In this document: piece after piece, positions 13,158 through 18,194 of the stretch | Layout: each line of letters opens with the position of its first letter | How positions within the stretch are numbered: position 1 is the stretch's first letter | NCBI GenBank assembly: GCA_028277865.1 | Contig: JANQFM010000153.1 | Location: 1-18,194 of the forward strand | DNA length: 18,194 nt | Direction: 5' to 3' | DNA from: Acidobacteriota bacterium | Lineage (GTDB): Bacteria > Acidobacteriota > UBA6911 > RPQK01 > DATIPO01 | Notes under the pieces: generated by a model | Databases searched by the model: none | The model's input: only the letters and a program-made list of their open reading frames with translations | Told to the model about the DNA's origin: nothing | Position numbers and translations under genes: made by a program

Positions 13158-14128
13158 GGTCTGAGGCTTTGCCTCGCCAACTGTTGCCGGACGGACTCCG
13201 CTTGCGGAGCATCGGGGTGGCGGCGCAGGAACTCCTCCAGCTCTTTCACAGCCTCCTCCCGGCGACCGTTGCGCCAGTGGATCAGGGCCAGGGAGAGGCG
13301 GGGGAAGCTGAAGTGGCCCGCGTCCAGGTCTCGGGTACGGCTGAGATGCTCGACAGCTTTCTCGTCCTGTCCCAAGAGCATGTAGCTGCGTCCCAGCTGG
13401 GAGTGAGCCAGAGGGTCCTGAGGACGCTTTTCCACCGCCTGCCGGTTGATTTGCAGCGCCTTTGGGAACTCGTTCAGTCGGATCAGGGCGCCCCCCAGGT
13501 TGACCAACGGATTGTATGCCATCGGATCGGCCTTCAAGGCCTGTTCAAAGAACTGCCGGGCCTTGCCGAATTCCCGACGCTGGAAGGCGATGGTACCCAG
13601 GTTGTTGAGGGCTTGGCTGAAGTGCGGCGCCAGTTGGACCGCCTTCTCCAGATGAGCAACCGCCTGGTCGACCTTGCGGCGGGAGAGCTTTTTTTGGGCC
13701 CGGGAGTATTCTTTGCGGGCCTTTTCCGGAATTGTCAGCTGATGCGCCGAAACGGTGGCCGTCTGCTGGGCCGGGACCGGCTGCAGAGTAATGGTGTGCC
13801 GGATGCGGCCTCGGTCGTCGGCCAAGCTGGCCGAGATGTCCACGCTTTCGCGCCGAATCCCCCGCCTGGGGAATTGGGCGGTCAGATTGTAGAGTCCGGC
13901 CGGCAGCTTGCGAAACCTGAAGCGGCCGCCCAAGTCGGTCCAGGTTTGGGCGGTGAAGGGAGTCCAGGCGCCTTGCAGGGTGACCAGGGCGCGCGCCCAT
14001 TTGAGGCGGACACCGGGTTCGGCGTGAACCTCGCCCTGCAGTTCGAAAGTCTGTTGGGCCAGTGCCGCCGTGGAAAAAAGCAGAAGCGCCAAAGGGAGCA
14101 GCCCTGTCCGGTGCACTCTTCCCCTCAT
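13139..14128 (-). CDS. Secreted TPR protein with N-terminal carboxypeptidase-regulatory-like domain
   Basis: 329 residues. A signal peptide (LLPLALLLFSTAALAQQ) is followed by a beta-sandwich, FELQGEVHAEPG...ALVTLQG...GRFRFRKLPAGLYNLTAQ (about 28-115), resembling CarboxypepD_reg/DUF domains common in acidobacterial secreted proteins. TPR repeats then run from about 140 to 310: AVAHLEKAVQLAPHFSQALNN, ARQFFEQALKADPMAYNPL, ALQINRQAVEKRPQDPLAH, AVEHLSRTRDLDAG, AVKELEEFLRRHPDAP. TPRs scaffold protein contacts, here presumably in the periplasm; the partner is unknown. Its ATG overlaps the stop of the phosphodiesterase gene (ATGA, 14125-14128), so the two are translationally coupled. The last residues (GSRQ) and the stop codon come from a heptamer array. 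Confidence 0.85.
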   Translation of the reverse strand: MRGRVHRTGLLPLALLLFSTAALAQQTFELQGEVHAEPGVRLKWARALVTLQGAWTPFTAQTWTDLGGRFRFRKLPAGLYNLTAQFPRRGIRRESVDISASLADDRGRIRHTITLQPVPAQQTATVSAHQLTIPEKARKEYSRAQKKLSRRKVDQAVAHLEKAVQLAPHFSQALNNLGTIAFQRREFGKARQFFEQALKADPMAYNPLVNLGGALIRLNEFPKALQINRQAVEKRPQDPLAHSQLGRSYMLLGQDEKAVEHLSRTRDLDAGHFSFPRLSLALIHWRNGRREEAVKELEEFLRRHPDAPQAESVRQQLARQSLRPEGSRQ

Positions 14129-15372
14129 GGGACGCTTCCGCCGCTTTTCAATAAGGACTGCACCGCCTCCAAGTCACCGTCGTTGGGGGCAGGCTGCAAT
14201 CCCAGGATGTGGCACATCAAAGGGTAGATGTGCAGATTGCTGAAGGGCTCGGCGACCAGTCCCTGCCTGAAGTCCGGCCCATGGGCAATAAATATCCCTT
14301 GCATGGACTGGAGGGCGTTGTCGTAGCCGTGGTTCCCCAGCGAGAAGGGACGGTTGCGGGGACGATCGCGGCGGGCCAGGATCCATCCCTCGTCCGCCAG
14401 GGCGATCAGGGGAGTGATGCGCGGATGATTGCTCAAGTGAAAGCGGGCCGGCATCTCCTCTTTGCGGTACACCGTCAGGTGAGGGGCACCCTGCAAGGCC
14501 TGAAAGGCCTCCTCCAGATAGTCCGGCTCAGGCAGCAGATGGGCAATTGGGTTCAGGTCCACGACCCTTAACCGGCTCAAGTCGAGATAGTCATCGATGT
14601 ACAAGACCCGCTCTTCTCCGGTGGCGGCCATTCCGTGGTCGGAGACGATCAGGATGTGGACCTTGGAAAACAGCTTTCGCTCCTCCAGTCCCTGGATGAG
14701 CAGCCCCACCAGGGCATCCACTTGGCGAACGGCCTCCAGAAGCGGCTCGGATCCGGGCCCGAACTCGTGCCCCCGGCTGTCCACGATCGAATAATAGGTG
14801 GCGATGAAGGCGGGGCGTTCCGCTGCCGGCAGGTCGAGCCAGGCCAGCACTTGCCCGATGCGCTGCTCATAGGGGAATTCCGAATCGAACTCCATCCAAT
14901 AAGTGGGCCGGATGCCCTGTATGGCGGCCTCGGACCCCGGCCAAAACATCGGCGCCGCCTTGTAGCCCGCCTTGATGGCCGTCACCCAGATCGGCTCCCC
15001 TTCCCACCAGCGTCCCTGGGCCTGAAGGTCGCGCTGCCTGGTATTGAACTCCTGGTCCCATCGGGGGTCGTACATGTTGTTGGCGATGATGCCGTGGTTT
15101 TCGGGATAAAGGCCGGTCACGATGGAGTAGTGGTTGGGGAAGGTCTTGGAAGGAAAGACCGGGATCAGCCCCTTGGCCCGCACGCCCGAGTTGGCCAGAC
15201 GGTCCAGGTGGGGGGTCTCGGTCATCGACTGGTAATCCCAGCGGAAGCCGTCCAGCGAAATCAAGATGACGGTGGGCTGCAGGTCCGGCGCCCCGCAGCC
15301 GAGTACTCCCCCCAGCAGCAGAACCAGCAGCCCAGTTGCTCGAACCCTAGCCGACCCAGCCCGATAGATCAT
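14125..15372 (-). CDS. Type I phosphodiesterase/nucleotide pyrophosphatase lipoprotein (ENPP-like)
   Basis: 415 residues of the alkaline-phosphatase superfamily, hydrolysing phosphodiester or pyrophosphate bonds with two zinc ions. An N-terminal hydrophobic segment ends in the lipobox VLGC (Cys26), so it should be a lipoprotein. The metal and catalytic set is complete: Asp41 (SLDGFRWDY), Thr77 nucleophile in FPSKTFPNHYSIVTGLYPENHG, Asp198 and His202 (VDSRGHEFGP), Asp245/His246 (VSDHGM) and His348 (GNHGYDN). The motif order is that of eukaryotic ENPPs; the physiological substrate is not deducible. ATG 15372 has AAGGA 6-7 bases upstream; the longer frame to 15498 has no such support and would bury the lipobox. 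Coupled to the TPR gene by ATGA. Confidence 0.92.
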   Translation of the reverse strand: MIYRAGSARVRATGLLVLLLGGVLGCGAPDLQPTVILISLDGFRWDYQSMTETPHLDRLANSGVRAKGLIPVFPSKTFPNHYSIVTGLYPENHGIIANNMYDPRWDQEFNTRQRDLQAQGRWWEGEPIWVTAIKAGYKAAPMFWPGSEAAIQGIRPTYWMEFDSEFPYEQRIGQVLAWLDLPAAERPAFIATYYSIVDSRGHEFGPGSEPLLEAVRQVDALVGLLIQGLEERKLFSKVHILIVSDHGMAATGEERVLYIDDYLDLSRLRVVDLNPIAHLLPEPDYLEEAFQALQGAPHLTVYRKEEMPARFHLSNHPRITPLIALADEGWILARRDRPRNRPFSLGNHGYDNALQSMQGIFIAHGPDFRQGLVAEPFSNLHIYPLMCHILGLQPAPNDGDLEAVQSLLKSGGSVP

Positions 15373-15419
15373 CAGAAGTCCTTCCGAAACAGCCCGACCT
15401 TGAACACCCGGATCGGGCC

Positions 15420-15428
15420 ATGTTAGCA
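15420..15428 (-). promoter_or_regulatory. Possible extended -10 for the phosphodiesterase-TPR operon
   Basis: On the minus strand TGC-TAACAT, an extended -10 of the same form as the one at 10925, about 48 bases before the ATG at 15372. It lies in the 221-base gap after lnt, which otherwise shows no feature. No convincing -35. Confidence 0.4.
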
Positions 15429-15593
15429 GATCCCGCCTACGGATCCACGAGGTTTCCAAAGGGCTCTGTGCCTTCAACCGCGGCCCGGCAATCCGCATCG
15501 GCGCGACTGGATGATCGCGGTCACATCAGACGACGAACGGGGGAGAGGTCCGGCCGGCAATCAAGTTGCGGAATCTGCACTTTTCGGGGCTCT

Positions 15594-15628
15594 TCACTTT
15601 GCGCTCTTTGCGGCTTTGCGCGAAACCA
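15594..15628. repeat. CGCAAAG-type repeat forming the lnt 3' end
   Basis: Minus strand: TTTCGCGCAAAGCCGCAAAG followed by AGCGCAAAGTG. It shares TTTCGCGC-AAG-CGCAAAG with the palindrome at 17364-17457. It encodes the last ~11 residues of Lnt and its TGA stop. Confidence 0.65.
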
Positions 15629-17291
15629 GCCGGGCGTAGCCAAGCAGGAGAAGAAGCGCTGACAAAAGAAAGACCGCCCAGTTTCCCAACCAGAAAAAAA
15701 GGCTTCTTTGCACGGAAGTCCGCAGTCGCCCGACCAAAACGCCGTGTGAGTCTTTGTAAACAACCTCCCCATCCACTTCGCTTCCCAAGAGTTGATCGAC
15801 GACGCCGTCCGGGCCGATCAAGCCGGTGATGCCGTTGTTTCCGCTGCGCACCAGGCCCACCCGGTTTTCGATGGCGCGAAAGCGTGCAGCTACGAAGTGC
15901 TGGTCCAGTTCGCTGCTGGTCTGGTACCAGGCGTCGTTGGAGATGTTGACCAGGAAATCCGCTCCGGAACGGCGCAGGCTGCGGGCCAGCCCGGAAAACA
16001 TGTCGTCATAGCAGATCATGGTGCCGAAGGCCGTTTCGCTTTCACCAGCCTCCAACCGAAAAACGGTGTGGCGCTGACCGGGCGAGAGCATCACCTGAAA
16101 AGGAACCAGATCGGCCAGAAAAGGGAAAGTGCTGCGCAGCGGGATGTATTCGCCGAAGGGGACGATGTGAATCTTGTCGTAGCGGTCCACATAGCGGCCC
16201 TGGCGATCGAAGAGGATGGCGCTGTTGTAGCGCTGATTCCAGTCGGCCTGCGGAATGCGCAGCGCCTGCTCGGCATCGCCCACATAGCCGTGCCGGGGCG
16301 GCAGCCTCACTATGGCGCCGATGAGCAGATGGGAGTCGAGCTGACGAGCCAGGCGAACCAGTTCGGACTGTGCCAGCTGAGAACTTCGGGCCGAACTGCC
16401 ATTGAGCAGGTCGGGAGCCACGTTCAGCTGGTAGGGAGGCAGCACCACGGTTTCAGGCCACACCACCAAATCCAAATCCTGCCCCACCAGCGTCCGGCTG
16501 AGGGCCAGGTAATCCTCCAGGATCTTCCTCGGACTGTAAACGCCCGTGAAAACCTCTTTCAGCTCTTGGGGAATGCTGGCCTGAACCACCGCCACCCGCA
16601 GGGAAGGGACGATCTCAAGAGTCTGCAGGCGCCAGATGCCGTAAAGGCTGGGGACGGCCAGCAGCGCCAAAGCCGCCGCGACCGGTCCCAACAGCAGGCG
16701 CGGCGTGAATGTCTGGCATCGCCTCCAGCGGGCCAGCCCCGCAGCCAAGGCGGCATTGACTCCCACCACGACCGCTCCCAAACCGTGTGTGCCGAACAGG
16801 TCGGCGAACTGAATGAAGTGATGAAAGCCGTGCTGGGTATGGGAAATTGGAAACCAGGCGAACCCGCTCAGCAAGGAAAAGCGGGCCTGCTCCAGCACGG
16901 TCCAGCCGGCCGCCAGCACAAACGGGTAAAGGGCGCCGCTGCGCAGGTAAAAGAGGCGGCACAGCAGCCCGAAGACTCCAAAGTAAAGAGCGCAGTAGAC
17001 AGCCAGGGCAATCCAGCCCAGGCTGGAGACATAGCTGATCCAATGTGCCCCTGGAATAAAGAAAGCCAAGCCCGAGACGGCACCGAGCAGGAATCCTTGC
17101 CGCAGGCTCCGCGAACGCTCGGCAACATGGAGCAACGGAACCAGAGCAAAAAAAGCCAAAAACCCGGGTCCGTGAGGGGGAAAGGACAGCAAAAGCAGCC
17201 AGCCCGACAAGAGCGCCAGGACGATCGGCAGCCACCACAGCCGGAAGGCGCCTTGAAACTCATGAGCGGCCGACAGTTCTGATCCTTTCAT
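15594..17291 (-). CDS. lnt: Apolipoprotein N-acyltransferase
   Basis: 565 residues. Lnt transfers a third acyl chain to the N-terminal Cys of lipoproteins in the inner membrane. The N-terminal part is a set of hydrophobic helices (about residues 18-215), starting LWWLPIVLALLSGWLLLLSFPPHGPGFLAFFALVPLL in two segments. A nitrilase-type periplasmic domain (about 230-510) carries the Glu-Lys-Cys triad: Glu280 (WPETVV), Lys373 (YDKIHIVPFGEY, also Glu381) and Cys427 (ICYDD). A last helix (about 530-553) follows. The residue after Cys-Tyr is Asp429 where Glu is usual. The start at ATG 17291 is preferred over 17327, with AAGGG about 10 bases upstream. The C-terminal tail SRKAAKSAK is encoded by a dispersed repeat. 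Confidence 0.95.
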   Translation of the reverse strand: MKGSELSAAHEFQGAFRLWWLPIVLALLSGWLLLLSFPPHGPGFLAFFALVPLLHVAERSRSLRQGFLLGAVSGLAFFIPGAHWISYVSSLGWIALAVYCALYFGVFGLLCRLFYLRSGALYPFVLAAGWTVLEQARFSLLSGFAWFPISHTQHGFHHFIQFADLFGTHGLGAVVVGVNAALAAGLARWRRCQTFTPRLLLGPVAAALALLAVPSLYGIWRLQTLEIVPSLRVAVVQASIPQELKEVFTGVYSPRKILEDYLALSRTLVGQDLDLVVWPETVVLPPYQLNVAPDLLNGSSARSSQLAQSELVRLARQLDSHLLIGAIVRLPPRHGYVGDAEQALRIPQADWNQRYNSAILFDRQGRYVDRYDKIHIVPFGEYIPLRSTFPFLADLVPFQVMLSPGQRHTVFRLEAGESETAFGTMICYDDMFSGLARSLRRSGADFLVNISNDAWYQTSSELDQHFVAARFRAIENRVGLVRSGNNGITGLIGPDGVVDQLLGSEVDGEVVYKDSHGVLVGRLRTSVQRSLFFWLGNWAVFLLSALLLLLGYARLVSRKAAKSAK

Positions 17292-17326
17292 CGTGTTGCG
17301 ACCCTTCACTGAATTCGAGCCAAGCA

Positions 17327-17332
17327 ATTGTA
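17327..17332 (-). promoter_or_regulatory. Possible -10 element for lnt
   Basis: TACAAT on the minus strand (five of six to consensus), 35 bases before the ATG at 17291, leaving a normal-length leader with an AAGGG site. No clear -35. Confidence 0.35.
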
Positions 17333-17363
17333 GCCCTCAGATCAACACCTGCCGAGCAGATTC

Positions 17364-17457
17364 GGGAGTCTCGCGCCAAGTCGCAAAGAACGCCCAGATT
17401 CCTATCGTCGATTCAAACCGTCCTTTTCTGAACTTTGCGTCTTGGCGCGAAACTCCC
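17364..17457. repeat. CGCAAAG palindromic element
   Basis: Two 28-base arms (17364-17391 and 17430-17457) are reverse complements at 24 of 28 positions, sharing GGGAGT-TCGCGCCAAG-CGCAAAG, around a spacer of about 38 bases. It lies between the divergent lnt and 17530 genes. It is related to the single-arm copy that forms the 3' end of lnt. Confidence 0.8.
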
Positions 17458-17468
17458 ACCCGCTGGAA

Positions 17469-17497
17469 TTGACGGCAATCGCCCTGCTTGACATGAT
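17469..17497 (+). promoter_or_regulatory. Candidate sigma70-type promoter
   Basis: TTGACG (17469-17474) and CATGAT (17492-17497) with a 17-base spacer, about 32 bases upstream of the ATG at 17530. The -35 is five of six to consensus. Confidence 0.5.
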
Positions 17498-17529
17498 GTG
17501 GATGCAGCGGCGAAGCTCGGAGTGCACAA

Positions 17530-18087
17530 ATGAACACAGCAACGACGAGACGGCTTGGATCGGCATTACTTCTGTTGTTGGCTTGTTGGATTTGCCCGGT
17601 TAGGGCCGCCGACCGTGCGGACTGCCTTGCCCGAGTCCACTCCGAGTTCGCCGACGCGCAACGCCAGCTGCAGCGCGATTTGCGCAGCTTGATCGCGTCC
17701 AATCTGCCTCACCTGGAAGAAGTGGCCACACTCAACGTGGACTTTCAGCTCAAGCTCATCCGTCAAAAGGAGCAGCGTTTCCGCTTCCTTACCCGCAAAT
17801 ATCCCGATCGCCTTGCGACGGTCCAGGGCGTGATGGGGCTGATCAGCCTGACCGGTAGCTGGACCCGGCAAGACGAGGCCGCATTGCTGGCCGACGATGC
17901 AGGCTACTGGGTGCTCCAAAAAAGCATCGAAGAGGTCCAAGAACGCACCAGGAGCCATCCCGATTGGTCGGCGCTGCAAGAATTCTTCCAATCCGCCCTG
18001 ACATCCTCTCCCTCCTTCCGCCAAGCCCAAAAACGCCTGGAAGCAGTGGTGGGGAAGGTGGATGAAAAGGCTGCGGGATGTAGGTGA
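17530..18087 (+). CDS. Unknown exported protein, helical
   Basis: 185 residues. A signal peptide (RRLGSALLLLLACWICPVRAAD) with cleavage likely after VRA or AA. The mature part is mostly charged amphipathic helices with no membrane segment: ADAQRQLQRDLRSLIASNLPHLEEVATLN, then FQLKLIRQKEQRFRFLTRKYPDRL in pieces, and a C-terminal helix RQAQKRLEAVVGKVDEKA. Two Cys (near the mature start and the penultimate residue) could pair in the periplasm. I do not recognise the family. ATG 17530 has CGGAG with 7-base spacing and a candidate promoter upstream. The gene is divergent from lnt and followed after 13 bases by a heptamer array. Confidence 0.8.
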   Translation: MNTATTRRLGSALLLLLACWICPVRAADRADCLARVHSEFADAQRQLQRDLRSLIASNLPHLEEVATLNVDFQLKLIRQKEQRFRFLTRKYPDRLATVQGVMGLISLTGSWTRQDEAALLADDAGYWVLQKSIEEVQERTRSHPDWSALQEFFQSALTSSPSFRQAQKRLEAVVGKVDEKAAGCR

Positions 18088-18100
18088 AAAGAGGGTCCAA

Positions 18101-18194
18101 GGCAGTTGGCAGTTGGCAGTTGGCAGTTGGCAGTTGGCAGTTGGCAGTTGGCAGTTGGCAGTTGGCAGTTGGCAGTTGGCAGTTGGCAGTTGGC
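18101..18194. repeat. Perfect GGCAGTT heptamer array, open at the window end
   Basis: Thirteen complete and one partial copy of GGCAGTT without a mismatch, starting 13 bases after the stop of the preceding gene and running off the window edge. The perfection implies recent expansion or ongoing homogenisation. It also marks a place where an assembly could have ended or collapsed. Confidence 0.95.

Noticed and set aside
15792..17282. A 496-codon plus-strand frame opposite lnt
   Set aside because: Antisense to a complete Lnt with the catalytic triad; the translation has no domain-like pattern.
18101..18194. CRISPR array
   Set aside because: The repeats are 7 bases long, directly adjacent and have no spacers; no cas genes are visible.

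Overview
The window reads as a piece of a chromosome from a Gram-negative bacterium rich in G and C. The best guess is Acidobacteriota or a close relative. This rests on an outer-membrane gene set (ADP-heptose/LPS genes, Lnt, a beta-barrel porin), a secreted TPR protein with a carboxypeptidase-like N-domain, a PQQ-type beta-propeller next to a TlpA thioredoxin, and many dispersed intergenic repeats. No rRNA or tRNA was seen, so the taxonomy is an inference.

Layout. 1-486: a small zinc-finger anti-sigma-like gene. 524-649: a heptamer tandem array. 652-1695 (-): a ketopantoate-reductase-family protein with a C-terminal membrane segment. 1696-2464: a gene-free stretch holding a quartet of REP-like palindromes. 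2465-6396 (+): waaF, gmhB and an hldE-type kinase, tightly overlapping, then a type II NADH dehydrogenase. 6455-7906 (-): an alginate-export-like porin. 8024-8523 (+): an RHH antitoxin and a RelE/ParE-type toxin whose expected start codon is ACG. 8627-10694 (-): a secreted beta-propeller protein and a TlpA-type thioredoxin. 10941-11507 (+): an unknown exported protein. 11444-12430 (-): a transposase with two IS200-like (Y1) domains in tandem. 12614-12979: a second REP quartet just upstream of that transposase. 13139-15372 (-): a phosphodiesterase lipoprotein overlapping a TPR protein by ATGA. 15594-17291 (-): lnt. 17530-18087 (+): an unknown exported protein, followed by a GGCAGTT heptamer array running off the window end.

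How the genes fit together. gmhB and the heptose kinase act in ADP-heptose synthesis and WaaF uses ADP-heptose to build the LPS inner core. Lnt matures outer-membrane lipoproteins, and the phosphodiesterase carries a lipobox that would make it an Lnt substrate. The other genes are mostly envelope or periplasmic proteins.

The most interesting material is the repeat biology. The transposase appears to keep a Tyr only in its first domain and an HUH motif only in its second, as if it were a single-chain pseudo-dimer. It lies beside a +,+,-,- quartet of palindromes of one family, and a second quartet with the same architecture lies about 10 kb away without a transposase. Independently, heptamer arrays and two other dispersed repeat families sit at gene ends and in three cases encode the C-terminal residues of host proteins.
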